64,000 bases of DNA from Rhodocyclales bacterium (GCA_016183655.1 JACPEH010000027.1:115126-179125), one strand, 5' to 3'; counted from the stretch's first letter, positions 24,510-35,624 are shown. Made by a program: numbers and translations. The notes: a model not told the origin generated them from the sequence alone.

Positions 24510-25286
24510 ATGAGCAAGTACGGCACCGAAACGGTTCTCGACGTCCGCCACTGGAACGACCACCTGTTCAGCTTCCGCACCACGCGGGACCCCGGGCTGC
24601 GCTTCGACAACGGCCAGTTCGTGATGATCGGCCTCGAAGTCGACGGCAAGCCGCTGACGCGTGCCTACAGCATCGCCAGCGCCAACCACGACGAACACCT
24701 GGAATTCTTCAGCATCAAGGTGCCGAACGGCCCGCTCACCTCGCGCCTGCAGCACCTGAAGACCGGCGACCCGATCGTCGTCAGCCGCAAGCCGACCGGC
24801 ACGCTGGTGCTGCGCGACCTGAAACCGGGCAAGCACCTCTACCTGTTCGGCACCGGCACCGGCCTGGCACCGTTCCTGTCGCTGATCCAGGACCCGGAAG
24901 CCTACGAGCGCTTCGACACGGTGGTGCTGGTGCACGGCGTGCGCTGGAAGAGCGAACTCGCCTATTCCGACTTCATCGAGGCCGAACTGCCGAAGCACGA
25001 ATTCCTCGGCGACCTGACGCACGGCAAGCTGGTCTATTACCCGACCGTCACCCGCGAGCCCTTCCGCAACCAGGGCCGCATCACCGACCTGATCGAATCG
25101 GGCAAGCTCTGCGCCGACATCGGCCTGCCGCCGCTCGACCCGGCCGTCGACCGGGCGATGATCTGCGGCAGCCCGGCGATGAACAAGGACATGTGCGACC
25201 TGCTCGACGCGCGCGGCTTCAAGGTCTCGCCGTACATCGGCGCGCAGGGCGACTACGTAATCGAGCGCGCCTTCGTCGAAAAGTAG
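24510..25286 (+). CDS. fpr: Ferredoxin-NADP reductase
   Basis: A 258-residue FAD-dependent reductase that exchanges electrons between NADPH and ferredoxin or flavodoxin. FAD binding is shown by the RAYSIAS motif (about residues 51-57), and NADP binding by GTGTGLAPFLS (about 115-125) and CGSPAMNKD near the C-terminus. It ends in FVEK, the compact bacterial subclass ending. ATG 24510 is the first start after the intergenic region and gives the family length. The divergent LysR gene probably regulates it. A palindrome at 25333-25354 may terminate transcription. Confidence 0.94.
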   Translation: MSKYGTETVLDVRHWNDHLFSFRTTRDPGLRFDNGQFVMIGLEVDGKPLTRAYSIASANHDEHLEFFSIKVPNGPLTSRLQHLKTGDPIVVSRKPTGTLVLRDLKPGKHLYLFGTGTGLAPFLSLIQDPEAYERFDTVVLVHGVRWKSELAYSDFIEAELPKHEFLGDLTHGKLVYYPTVTREPFRNQGRITDLIESGKLCADIGLPPLDPAVDRAMICGSPAMNKDMCDLLDARGFKVSPYIGAQGDYVIERAFVEK

Positions 25287-25486
25287 GAACGGCCTGGCGC
25301 CGGCGGCTCTGCCGCGACCAGCCGACCGACGCGCGCCGGGCTGCAGCCCGGCGCCGTCTTTGCCAGCCTCGGCTGGAAGGTTTCGGTAGACGCTTCGACG
25401 GCCCACGGCACGGGCGCCGCCTCTATGGCGATCACGCCCGGTGCGACGAGGGCAAGCAGTTTTCCGCGGTTGCTGGCAATGTCCAT
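25253..25486 (-). CDS. Possible small ORF antisense to the 3' end of fpr
   Basis: A 77-residue open frame whose ATG (25486) is preceded at seven bases by a strong AGGAG. The first ~25 residues are a hydrophobic stretch (LLALVAPGVIAIEAAPVPWA) that could insert in a membrane; the rest is Ala/Pro/Arg-rich and overlaps the end of fpr by 34 bases and the palindrome at 25333-25354. The good start but poor tail suggests either a truncated membrane-protein gene or chance. I do not recognise it. Confidence 0.25.
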   Translation of the reverse strand: MDIASNRGKLLALVAPGVIAIEAAPVPWAVEASTETFQPRLAKTAPGCSPARVGRLVAAEPPAPGRSYFSTKARSIT

Positions 25487-25696
25487 TCGATTCTCCTGAT
25501 TCGTTGTTTTGTCTGAATGCCGCGCCCTCGGCGCGTGGAGCGGCTACAGCCACATCCGTGCCAGACACCGAACCATCCAAAGAATCATTTACTTAGGCAC
25601 TTCCTTCCGGCTTGAACGCCGGCGTGCCGGAGACATCCGTCGCCGGCCGGCGACAGGCTCCCGGGCGGACGCGGCAAGCCCCTGATTTACGGGGCT
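25287..25696. other. 410-base intergenic region after fpr
   Basis: Besides the possible small ORF (25253-25486) it holds a perfect 22-base palindrome at 25333-25354 followed by GTCTTT (candidate fpr terminator). A second 7-bp stem, AAGCCCC with GGGGCTT, lies at about 25676-25697 just after the QseF-like stop. No other gene is apparent. Confidence 0.5.
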
Positions 25697-27096
<1,400 letters not shown>

Positions 27097-27100
<4 letters not shown>

Positions 27101-27579
27101 GGGGTACCTCCAGTGGGGTTCTTCGGCGCCGGCCGCGCCGGCAGGCTGCGCTCGATCGCGGTCAGCGCGTCGATCTTTTCCTGCAGCTGGTCGCCGCGCC
27201 GCTGCGCGTCGCGCCATTGCTGCTCGAGCCGCAGGCGCTCGCCATATTGCTCGTGCAACAGGCGTGCCAGCGGCGCCAGATCGGCGGCGTAGGGATGCGA
27301 ACTCTTCAGCACGCCCTCCAGCAGCAGCGAGGCACGCTGCAGCTCGGGCGGGCGCGCGTTGGCGAGCTGGATCGCCTGCTGCATCAGCAGGTAGGGATCG
27401 CCCGTCGCCGGGCGCTCGCGCAAGGTCTCGGCCGACGGCCGCGGACTGCTCGCGGAATACGCCAGCAGCGCCCGCAGCGGCGCCTCCTCGACCGGCGTCG
27501 TCCGGACCGGCGACGCGCTACAGGCGGCCAGCGCCAGGCACAAGGGCGCCAGCAGACAACGGCGAAGATCAGTGTTCAT
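27097..27579 (-). CDS. QseG/YfhG-like lipoprotein
   Basis: A 160-residue lipoprotein with a signal peptide ending in LALAAC (Cys near residue 20). The mature part is a helical, Leu/Arg/Gln-rich protein with a tetratricopeptide-like mid region and a coiled-coil stretch (about 105-145). It overlaps the kinase gene upstream by 11 bases and the regulator gene by four, a tightly coupled trio. In E. coli QseG is an outer-membrane lipoprotein that activates the kinase QseE; sequence similarity here is weak and the assignment rests mainly on gene order and lipobox. Confidence 0.75.
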
Positions 27580-28969
27580 AGGGCAGCTCCATCCTGAAAT
27601 GTGCGCCTTGCTGCGACGGCACGAGAAAGACACGCCCGCCCTGCGCGGCGACCAGCTCGCGCACGATCGACAGGCCGACGCCGCTTCCCGGCGCCGCCGA
27701 CTCCGGTCGCCGGCGGCCCTGGACGAAGGGATCGAAGATGCGTTCCGCATCCTCCGGCGCGACCCCCGGACCGGCGTCGACGCAGTCGATCGCCAGACGC
27801 TTGCCGACAACGCTCGCGGCGAGGCGGATCTCGCCGCCGTCGGGGCTGTAGGCGATGGCGTTGGACAGCAGGTTGCCGAGCGCGACCAGCAGCTTGTCGG
27901 GGTCCAGCAACGCCTGCTGGCGGCCGGCGTCGATGCGCACGCGCAATTCGTGCGCCTGCAGCTGCAGGCGCTGTTCGTCGACGCAGGACTGCAGCAGCTC
28001 GCGCAGCGGCACGCGACGGCGCTGCAGGCGGCCGGCGTCGAACACCGTCGCATGGTAGTTGAGCAGCGCCTCGATCTGCCGCTGCAGCGCGCGCGTGTTG
28101 TGTTCGAGGATACCGGCGACCTCGCGCTGATCGGCCGAGAGCGGCCCGACGACCTGCTCCTGCAGCAGCGCGACGCCTTCGCGCAGCGCCGCCAGCGGCG
28201 TCTTCAGCTCGTGCGAGACATGGCGCAGCACGCGCACGCGGTCGGCCTCGAGCTCGGCGAGACGCAGGCGCAGCCAGTCGAGGCGACGGCCGAGGCGCTG
28301 CAGGTCGACCGGACCGCGGATGTCGATCGGCGCATCGAAGCGCCCGGCGCCGAGCTGCTCGATCGCCGCCTCCAGCCGTGCCACCGGTCGCACCAGCCAC
28401 CAGCCGATCGCGGCGCCGATGGTGAGGGCGGCGGCAATCGCCGACAACACCTGCATCAGCAGGCTGACGCGATTCGCCTCCAGCGTCTGCAGCAGGCCGG
28501 CGTTGTGGCGGTCGATCCACTGCCGGCCGGCATCGGCCAGCGCGGCGTTCTGCGCCCCGAGGCGCGCCAGCGCCGCCAGCGTGAGCCCGCCGTTGCCGGA
28601 CTGCAGCGCGGCTGCGGACTCGCCCGCCTGTGCACGCCAGATGGCGGCGGCCGCGCCGATCTCGCCCACCTCCGCCGCCTCCAGCCGCGCCAGCACCTGC
28701 GCGGTCTCGCCGTGGATCGCCGCAAAGCGCTCGCGCAAGGCGGGTTCCTTCAGCACGAGGAACTGCCGGGCGCTGCGTTCGAGGTCGACGCTGCGCTCGG
28801 CCAGCAGCTGGATGTCGGCCGTCACCTGCACCGCCAGCGCGGCACCGGCACGGCTCTGCCGGGCGAAGTCTTCGAGCACGAGGAGGCCGCGCAGCGCCGC
28901 CGCGCCGAGCAGCAGCGCGACGAGCAGGAAACCGAGCAGCAGGGTCAGGCGAAAGGAGAGACGTGGCAT
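27569..28969 (-). CDS. Sensor histidine kinase (QseE/GlrK type)
   Basis: A 466-residue membrane kinase. TM1 is about residues 8-32 and TM2 about 172-194, enclosing a periplasmic helical sensor domain. A HAMP-like segment follows (about 195-245), then the dimerisation domain with phospho-His253 (HVSHELKTPLAALREG) and the ATPase domain with N box NLLSNAIAYSPDGG and G box SGVGLSIVRELV. It partners the downstream lipoprotein and the sigma-54 activator. A TACAAT -10-like hexamer lies on the minus strand at 29053-29058, about 85 bases upstream, without a convincing -35. Confidence 0.9.
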   Translation of the reverse strand: MPRLSFRLTLLLGFLLVALLLGAAALRGLLVLEDFARQSRAGAALAVQVTADIQLLAERSVDLERSARQFLVLKEPALRERFAAIHGETAQVLARLEAAEVGEIGAAAAIWRAQAGESAAALQSGNGGLTLAALARLGAQNAALADAGRQWIDRHNAGLLQTLEANRVSLLMQVLSAIAAALTIGAAIGWWLVRPVARLEAAIEQLGAGRFDAPIDIRGPVDLQRLGRRLDWLRLRLAELEADRVRVLRHVSHELKTPLAALREGVALLQEQVVGPLSADQREVAGILEHNTRALQRQIEALLNYHATVFDAGRLQRRRVPLRELLQSCVDEQRLQLQAHELRVRIDAGRQQALLDPDKLLVALGNLLSNAIAYSPDGGEIRLAASVVGKRLAIDCVDAGPGVAPEDAERIFDPFVQGRRRPESAAPGSGVGLSIVRELVAAQGGRVFLVPSQQGAHFRMELPYEH

Positions 28970-29199
28970 CGGAAGGCGAGGGACGGGTTGCGCCGGAGCT
29001 TACGCAGGCGAGGCCCGACGACACAAACTGTCGGGAAATGGCGACACGCCTGATTGTAGACAAATCAATACCCTGCGGAATTCCATGCTTTCCGCGTCGG
29101 GCAATGGCAACGCGCGACGCCGCGCCCAGCCTCCGCCGGAACCGCCGGAATCACACCGGCGACGGTCAAGCCGCTGTTTCCGATGGCTTTTCGCCGGCC
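28970..29199. other. Divergent intergenic region upstream of qseE-like and bactofilin genes
   Basis: No gene is supportable here. The AT-richer stretch around 29040-29090 contains a TACAAT -10-like element (29058-29053, minus) for the kinase operon. The segment leads into the sigma-54-like element for the bactofilin gene. Confidence 0.4.
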
Positions 29200-29215
29200 T
29201 GGCACGGCCCTTGAT
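29200..29215 (+). promoter_or_regulatory. Sigma-54-like promoter element before the bactofilin gene
   Basis: TGGCACG (29200-29206), four bases, then TTGAT (29211-29215). The -24 half is identical to the sigma-54 consensus and the spacing is exact, but the -12 GC is GA. It lies 35 bases upstream of the bactofilin ATG. The adjacent QseF-like protein is a sigma-54 activator. Confidence 0.4.
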
Positions 29216-29250
29216 AAGGATGCCGCGAACCAACCCAAGGAGACGCTGCA

Positions 29251-29847
29251 ATGTCCATGTTCACCAAGTCGAGCAATCCCTTTGCCAGAGACAGCCAGAT
29301 CGGCTCCGCCCGCGACGCACTGTCGCCGCAATCGCGCGCCGGCATCCCGACGACGCCGCAAACCGCCAACCCGTCGCCGCAGAACGCAACGGCAGCCGCT
29401 GCCGCCAAGCCGGCGACGCAACCGGCGGAGCTCGAAAAGAAGCCGCCGGCCGCCGCCGGCGAAACGGGCAGCCGCCTGATCGTCGGCCCCGACGTCAAGC
29501 TGAAGAGCGCCGAGATCCTCGACTGCGACACGCTGGTCGTCGAAGGCCGCGTCGAGGCGACGATGGACAGCCGCGTCATCCGCATCGCCGAGCACGGCCT
29601 CTACACCGGCAAGGTCAGCATCGACATCGCCGAAATCCACGGCCACTTCGAGGGCGAGCTGACCGCGCGCAGCCAGCTGCTCATCCACGCCACCGGCAAG
29701 GTCTGCGGCAAGGTCCGCTACGGCAAGATGCTGATCGAGGAAGGCGGCCAGATTTCCGGCGAGATCAAGTCGCTCGCCGAAGACGAGACGCTCGCCACCC
29801 GGCCGCGCAGCGACATCATCGCCACCGTGAAGGCCGCCGCCGGCTGA
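29251..29847 (+). CDS. Bactofilin (polymer-forming cytoskeletal protein)
   Basis: A 198-residue bactofilin. A disordered, Pro/Ala-rich N-terminal tail (about 1-75) precedes a right-handed beta-helix of ~110 residues, recognisable by short repeats of alternating Ile/Val and Gly (LIVGPDVKLKSAEI, LVVEGRVEATMDS, HGHFEGELTA, GKVCGKVRYG, GGQISGEI). Bactofilins form nonpolar filaments that scaffold cell-wall enzymes or localise proteins. AAGGAGA precedes the start. It is followed by a strong terminator, so it is monocistronic. Confidence 0.92.
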   Translation: MSMFTKSSNPFARDSQIGSARDALSPQSRAGIPTTPQTANPSPQNATAAAAAKPATQPAELEKKPPAAAGETGSRLIVGPDVKLKSAEILDCDTLVVEGRVEATMDSRVIRIAEHGLYTGKVSIDIAEIHGHFEGELTARSQLLIHATGKVCGKVRYGKMLIEEGGQISGEIKSLAEDETLATRPRSDIIATVKAAAG

Positions 29848-29878
29848 GGCACGTTCCCTCGTTGTCCTGTCCGCCCTT

Positions 29879-29931
29879 GCGCCGCCGCTGCCGCGATACG
29901 CTCCTCCGCCGGCAGTTGCGGCGCTCTTTTT
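29879..29931 (+). terminator. Intrinsic terminator after the bactofilin gene
   Basis: A long stem with a small internal loop pairs 29879-29893 (GCGCCGC and CTGCCG) with 29910-29924 (CGGCAG and GCGGCGC) and ends in TCTTTTTC. Confidence 0.75.
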
Positions 29932-30046
29932 CGCCCCATCCCCAAGCCTTTCCCACACCGCCTGTCGGGGCTTTCTCCCGCCCCAGCGGGCCGCCCGCGG
30001 CGCCGCGGCACGGTACAATGGAGGCCTCTTCGCACAGGAGCGCGCC

Positions 30047-30571
30047 ATGTCCGCCCACCTCATCCTCACCGTGATCGGCGACGACCGCCCCGGCCTCGTC
30101 GAATCCCTCGCCACCGCCATCGCCGCGCATCAGGGCAACTGGCTCGAATCGTCGATGTCGCAGCTCTCCGGCAAGTTCGCCGGGATCGTCCGCGTCAGCG
30201 TGCCGGAATCGCAGGTGGCGACACTGAAGGCGGCGCTGGCAGCCCTCCCCGGCTTGCGCGTCACCGCCGAGGAAGCGCAGGCCGTCGACGCGCAAGGCGG
30301 CTCGCGCCGGCTCAAGCTGTCGCTGGTCGGCCACGACCGCGTCGGCATCGTCCGCGAGGTTTCGCAGGTGCTGGCCCGTCATGCCGTCAACGTCGAGGAC
30401 CTGAGCACGCACACGGCGAGCGCGCCGATGTCGGCCGACATCCTCTTCCACGCCGTCGCCGAACTCACCGCCGCCCCGGATCTCGACGCCCGTGCGCTGA
30501 TCGCCGATCTGGAGCACATTTCCAACGACCTGATGGTCGACATCAACCTCGACGAGACCATCCGCAACTGA
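30047..30571 (+). CDS. Tandem ACT-domain protein, GcvR-like
   Basis: A 174-residue protein made of two ACT domains (about 4-80 and 92-170). Each opens with a beta strand and the D-R-x-G motif typical of amino-acid-binding ACT pairs: VIGDDRPGLVESLA and LVGHDRVGIVREVS. This is the architecture of GcvR, the glycine cleavage repressor accessory protein, and of related amino-acid sensors. No GcvA gene is in the window, and the gcv operon here has a riboswitch, so the target is uncertain. A TACAAT hexamer lies about 30 bases upstream. The stop shares one base with the next start. Confidence 0.82.
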   Translation: MSAHLILTVIGDDRPGLVESLATAIAAHQGNWLESSMSQLSGKFAGIVRVSVPESQVATLKAALAALPGLRVTAEEAQAVDAQGGSRRLKLSLVGHDRVGIVREVSQVLARHAVNVEDLSTHTASAPMSADILFHAVAELTAAPDLDARALIADLEHISNDLMVDINLDETIRN

Positions 30572-30846
30572 TGACTGCCGCCGCCACCGAAATCCGCATG
30601 CCGCGCTACCCGGAATGCTGGGAAAGCTGCGGCTCCTGCGCCAGCGGCGACGTGTTCGTCCTCGAAGTCTTCGTGCAGCCGGGCGACCGCATCGAGCGCG
30701 AAGACAACATCATCAGCATCGAGACCGGCAAGGTCGCGCTCGACATCCCCTGCCCCTGGTCGGGCACCGTCCGCGACGTGTTCATCGAGGTCGGCGACAA
30801 GCCGGAGGAAGGCGCGCTGCTGATCACGATGGAACGGGAAGACTGA
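30571..30846 (+). CDS. Stand-alone lipoyl/biotinyl domain with an N-terminal Cys cluster
   Basis: A 91-residue protein that is one lipoyl-type barrel. The attachment lysine is Lys54 in ETGKVALDIP, where E2 domains have ETDKV, and VQPGDRIE and VGDKPEEGALL match the flanking turns. Unlike ordinary lipoyl domains it has a CX3CX2C cluster (Cys16, Cys20, Cys23) in the segment that normally carries a small-residue loop. That could bind metal or form disulfides. Start overlaps the upstream stop (TGATG). No lipoyl-dependent enzyme is adjacent. Whether it is lipoylated cannot be read from sequence. Confidence 0.75.
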   Translation: MTAAATEIRMPRYPECWESCGSCASGDVFVLEVFVQPGDRIEREDNIISIETGKVALDIPCPWSGTVRDVFIEVGDKPEEGALLITMERED

Positions 30847-30850
30847 AGGC

Positions 30851-31021
30851 GTGAGCGAGATCTGGATCGCCGTCGTCGTCTGCATCGTTGTCGTCCTCAG
30901 CGGCGCGCTGCCGCTCTTGCGCGACCGCCACAACCAGCGCACGCCGCTGCCGCCGCGCAAGGAGACGCTGCGCGACTGGCACAAGGAAGAAACGCTGCAC
31001 GACTGGCGCAAGGGAGAATGA
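30851..31021 (+). CDS. Small single-pass membrane protein
   Basis: A 56-residue open frame starting at GTG 30851, four bases after the lipoyl gene with GAAGGC upstream. Residues 4-24 are a clean hydrophobic segment (IWIAVVVCIVVVLSGALPLL), followed by a charged, Trp-containing tail with a duplicated ETLRDWHKE / ETLHDWRKG element. The tail is predicted to be cytoplasmic. I do not recognise the family. The tight spacing to neighbours argues it is real. Confidence 0.6.
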   Translation: MSEIWIAVVVCIVVVLSGALPLLRDRHNQRTPLPPRKETLRDWHKEETLHDWRKGE

Positions 31022-31023
31022 AC

Positions 31024-31278
31024 ATGGCCAAACCGAAGCCGCACATGAGCTACGAGGAACACCTCGACGAGGTGACGACGCAGATCACCGAGATCTACAC
31101 CGTCGAGGACGACGAGGCGATCCGCATGGTGATGGCCGCGCAGGAGGACGAATACTTCAGCGGCCACGACGACGACCCGACGATCTGCACGCTGGAGCGC
31201 GCCGGCATCGACGCGCGCTGGGTGTTCAAGAACTACAGCAAGAACGCGCCGAAGAAGAAAGCGCCCAAGCCGGGCTGA
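31024..31278 (+). CDS. Small acidic protein of unknown function
   Basis: An 84-residue hydrophilic protein, two bases after the small membrane protein. ATG 31024 is favoured over ATG 31018 because AGGGAG then lies seven bases upstream. The core is acidic (TVEDDEAIRMVMAAQEDEYF, GHDDDPTICTLERAG), with one cysteine, and the tail is Lys/Pro-rich. No family is recognised. It closes a four-gene cassette with the ACT, lipoyl and small membrane proteins, and its role is probably linked to theirs. Confidence 0.65.
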   Translation: MAKPKPHMSYEEHLDEVTTQITEIYTVEDDEAIRMVMAAQEDEYFSGHDDDPTICTLERAGIDARWVFKNYSKNAPKKKAPKPG

Positions 31279-31426
31279 TCGCCCGCCCATCCTTCGCCGA
31301 CGGCGCCCCGCCGGCAGCGGAATAACGCTGCCGCACGCCTTGCCGCATCGCCTCCGCAAGCGGCCTTCCCTCGGGTAAACTTGCGCCTTTTCGTCTCCCC
31401 ATCCGTCTCTCTTCCCCCGGAAAACC

Positions 31427-33091
<1,665 letters not shown>

Positions 33092-33111
33092 TCAGCGGAG
33101 CGTCAAGGAAA

Positions 33112-33141
33112 AACCCGCCCGTTGGTACCGGCGGGTTTTTT
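33112..33141 (+). terminator. Intrinsic terminator after ettA
   Basis: AACCCGCC (33112-33119) pairs with GGCGGGTT (33130-33137), followed by a T-run. Confidence 0.9.
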
Positions 33142-33295
33142 GTTGTCTGGCGCCGGCCACAAAATTCCACCGGCATCGACACGACGATGCGGCAGAAGTA
33201 TCCTGTCGCCGTTCAGTCGCTATGCATAAAACCGCCAGGCAAGCGATTGATGCCGCCCCAACCGGAGTTCACCCACGCTACATGAGGAGCCTTCC

Positions 33296-33592
33296 ATGAC
33301 CGCAGACAACACCGACGAAACGAGCGATCCGGCCGTACGCTCGGCGCATCTCGACAACCTGTTCTCGCTCACCGCAGAACCAATGGCGGCGCGGGGGAAT
33401 CAGCCGACCGATCGACCCGCTGCTGCCCGGCAGACGATCAACGATGTCCTGGAGCACGGGCAGGCACCGAGCGAGGAACTGCTCGACGAGTTGCGGGCCC
33501 TCGAATGCGCGCCGTCATTGTCCGATGACGAACTTGAGCGACAGGCATTGGCGCACCCCGGGGGCGATGGCGATCCCGGAACTCCCGAATGA
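33296..33592 (+). CDS. Small hypothetical acidic protein
   Basis: A 98-residue hydrophilic, acidic protein with no signal peptide or membrane segment. A GAGGAG Shine-Dalgarno lies seven bases before ATG 33296. The middle (PAAARQTINDVLEHGQAPSE) and the LLDELRALE helix suggest a mostly helical fold. Codon usage is less regular than in neighbours and no family is recognised. It begins a run of three small genes of unknown function. Confidence 0.55.
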   Translation: MTADNTDETSDPAVRSAHLDNLFSLTAEPMAARGNQPTDRPAAARQTINDVLEHGQAPSEELLDELRALECAPSLSDDELERQALAHPGGDGDPGTPE

Positions 33593-33656
33593 GGGCTGGC
33601 GGGCTGCCGAGGCGAGCCACGAAGCGATGCCCCGCCCGAGGAGCTGAGTCCCGACG

Positions 33657-34055
33657 ATGCCTCCGCCCGGCGCACTGCCGCTTTTCGCGGTATTGATTGC
33701 CGTTGCCGGCACGGTGTCGTCGCCAGCCGAAGCGGCCGAGCAGCACGTCCTGATCGAGCGCTTCGCAAAGTGCGTCGGGCCGACCGGGCTCCGCCGGGAG
33801 CTGCCTCCCGCCGCCGAGTACCCGGCACGATCCGCGTCCAGCCAGGTCATCGAGCTCTCCGCCCCCGGCATCGTCGCGGACGGCTACGCCCACACGCTCA
33901 TCCTCGATGAGGCGGAAGGCGTCGCCTTCATCGTGCAGACGGGGGGAATTGCCGGCACCCGCGCGGTATTCGGGCCGCTGTCCGTCGAGCGCGGCTGCGC
34001 CGACCTGCCGGCCGAAGGCGACTCGCCATTCACGTCGGCAACCGCCGTGCGCTGA
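33657..34055 (+). CDS. Hypothetical secreted protein
   Basis: A 132-residue protein with a Sec signal peptide (hydrophobic LPLFAVLIAVAGTV, cleavage after AEA near residue 26). The mature part is a small beta-rich domain with two cysteines (about Cys38 and Cys116) that could form a disulfide. The Shine-Dalgarno is weak (GAGGAG about 13 bases upstream), so the start is uncertain. It is followed by another secreted protein gene on the same strand. Family unknown. Confidence 0.5.
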   Translation: MPPPGALPLFAVLIAVAGTVSSPAEAAEQHVLIERFAKCVGPTGLRRELPPAAEYPARSASSQVIELSAPGIVADGYAHTLILDEAEGVAFIVQTGGIAGTRAVFGPLSVERGCADLPAEGDSPFTSATAVR

Positions 34056-34077
34056 CTTGCCGTTGAAAAGAGAAACG

Positions 34078-34467
34078 ATGCTGAAACATTTCCCGGCCGG
34101 CCTGCTGCTAACCTGCGGCATGCTCGCCGCGTCGTCGTCCGCGATTGGTCAGCAGAAGCTCGACATCGTCCAGATCATGGGCCAGTTCATACAGGCCAAA
34201 CATGCGGCCGGCAAGTGCCTGCCCCCCGATCCAGACACCTTGCGGCGTTTCGCTTCCAACTTCAGGATCGTGACCATTCGCGCGACCGAAGAAATGCGGA
34301 AGCGGAACCCCAGCGCCTCGGAGCAGCAAATAGCCGAGGCATTCCAAAAGGGCGCAGATGCCGTAGGGAAGCAGATCGACGGCGTAGTGAGCAGCAGTGG
34401 TTGCGCCGACCCACGCATTCAGGATCTGCTCAAGCGCTTCGAGATTCAGGCCAACCTCAAGTTCTGA
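34078..34467 (+). CDS. Hypothetical secreted helical protein
   Basis: A 129-residue protein with a signal peptide (LLLTCGMLAASSSAIG, cleavage near residue 24) and a helical mature domain containing two cysteines (in KCLPPD and SSGCADP). The start is ATG 34078 with AAAAGAGAAA upstream, in a different frame from the preceding gene, so an upstream extension is not used. It is probably co-transcribed with the preceding secreted protein gene. Family unknown. Confidence 0.6.
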   Translation: MLKHFPAGLLLTCGMLAASSSAIGQQKLDIVQIMGQFIQAKHAAGKCLPPDPDTLRRFASNFRIVTIRATEEMRKRNPSASEQQIAEAFQKGADAVGKQIDGVVSSSGCADPRIQDLLKRFEIQANLKF

Positions 34468-34545
34468 AGGCGTTGAATGCGTTCCGGGACGTACGGCGAA
34501 GGGCACAAACCGTGCTGCCGCCATGAGCCCGTCGACATCCCGTGA

Positions 34546-35214
34546 CTACCGCCCGTCGTCGCGTCCGTTCCGGTCGTGCCCCCACCCTCGCTCCCGCCCC
34601 GGATGGTCGTCACCGTCGTTGCGGTCCCGCCCCCGGCCGCGCTCGTCCGCATCCGGCTGGCGTTGCCGCTCCGGCGACGGACGGGCATCCCGCTCGAAGC
34701 GCCGCGGCTCGCGGCGCTCCTCCATCCGGTTCGGCTCGACGCGCGGCGCTTCCTGGAATTCCCGCCGCGGCGCGGCGTCGCGTTGCCAGCGATCGTCGCG
34801 CTCCGGCGCCGGCCTGAAATCGCGCCCCGATCGACGCTCGTCGTGGCGCTCGATGCGCGGCACCTCGCGCTGCTCGATCCTCGGCGCGACAGTGCTCCCG
34901 CGCTCCCAGTGCCCGCCGCGCTGGCGCCAGTGGTCACCGTCCCGCTCCCAGCGGTGCGGCACCCAGCGGTGTCCGGCGCGCGGTTCTTCCCAGCGTCCCG
35001 GCACCCAGACGTAGCGCACGCCAACCCAGTTCCAGTAGCCGGAAATCCAGACGTAGCCGACCACCGGCGGCACGCCGACGTATTCGACATAAGGCGCCGG
35101 CGGCGCGACACGGACGACTTCGCCGTAATACGGCTCGCTCGGCGCGACCACGCAACCGCCGAGCAGCGCGGAGACGGCGATCACGCCGGCCATCAATGTT
35201 TTCCGCTTGTCCAT
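34546..35214 (-). CDS. WXXGXW-repeat lipoprotein
   Basis: A 222-residue lipoprotein. The signal peptide ends in the lipobox LLGGC (Cys near residue 21). The next ~60 residues hold aromatic repeats of the YXWXXGXW type (YVWISGYWNW, YVWVPGRWEE, HRWVPHRWER, GGHWERG), known from BcpO-related outer-membrane-associated proteins. The remaining C-terminal half is an Arg/Asp/Glu/Pro-rich low-complexity tail. ATG 35214 was chosen because AAGGAGG lies six bases upstream; the ATG two codons earlier would be too close. Function is unknown, possibly envelope stress. Confidence 0.82.
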   Translation of the reverse strand: MDKRKTLMAGVIAVSALLGGCVVAPSEPYYGEVVRVAPPAPYVEYVGVPPVVGYVWISGYWNWVGVRYVWVPGRWEEPRAGHRWVPHRWERDGDHWRQRGGHWERGSTVAPRIEQREVPRIERHDERRSGRDFRPAPERDDRWQRDAAPRREFQEAPRVEPNRMEERREPRRFERDARPSPERQRQPDADERGRGRDRNDGDDHPGRERGWGHDRNGRDDGR

Positions 35215-35497
35215 GGTCATCCTCCTTGGCGTTCCGGGGCGGCGGCAAAACCGTCGTCCGACACCTGTGTCAACTAACGCCCAGCGTCGCCGATCCGGCG
35301 ACCGCCAGGGGGTATCGCTTTGTCGCCAGTTGTAAGCGACTGTTTCCGGTAAGCCCTGCGGAACGTGCGACGGGCGGCCGGGAGCTGGATTTTCCGCAGC
35401 AGCGACGCGTGGCCGATTCGCGCGAGAATTCCAAGGAGGCAAGCGGCACAATCGCCGGAGCGGCGCAGCCAGTCTTCCGTCATTTGCACGAGGCATA
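35215..35497. other. Non-coding region between the WXXGXW and phasin genes
   Basis: No supportable gene. The left end must contain the promoter of the WXXGXW gene (minus strand); the right end leads into the phasin control region at 35498-35571. I see no clear terminator or repeat in between. Confidence 0.45.
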
Positions 35498-35571
35498 TTG
35501 CTGCACTGCATCAAATTTTTGTTGACATCGGAAGAATCGACCCTATAATCGATTTTGTGCGCTGCAGCAAT
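35498..35571 (+). promoter_or_regulatory. Phasin promoter with TGC-rich palindromes (possible PhaR sites)
   Basis: TTGACA (35522-35527), a 16-base spacer and TATAAT (35544-35549) are both perfect consensus hexamers. Immediately upstream a 17-base near-palindrome, TTGCTGCACTGCATCAA (35498-35514), is symmetric at 14 positions. Downstream, GCGCTGCAGCAA (about 35560-35571) repeats the TGC/GCA core. PHA regulators of the PhaR family bind TGC/GCA-rich sites at phasin promoters, so these are candidate operators. Confidence 0.7.
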
Positions 35572-35624
35572 CCGGTTTTCGGGTTGCCCGGCGATGAACC
35601 CCACCCCCCCACAGGAGATTCATC

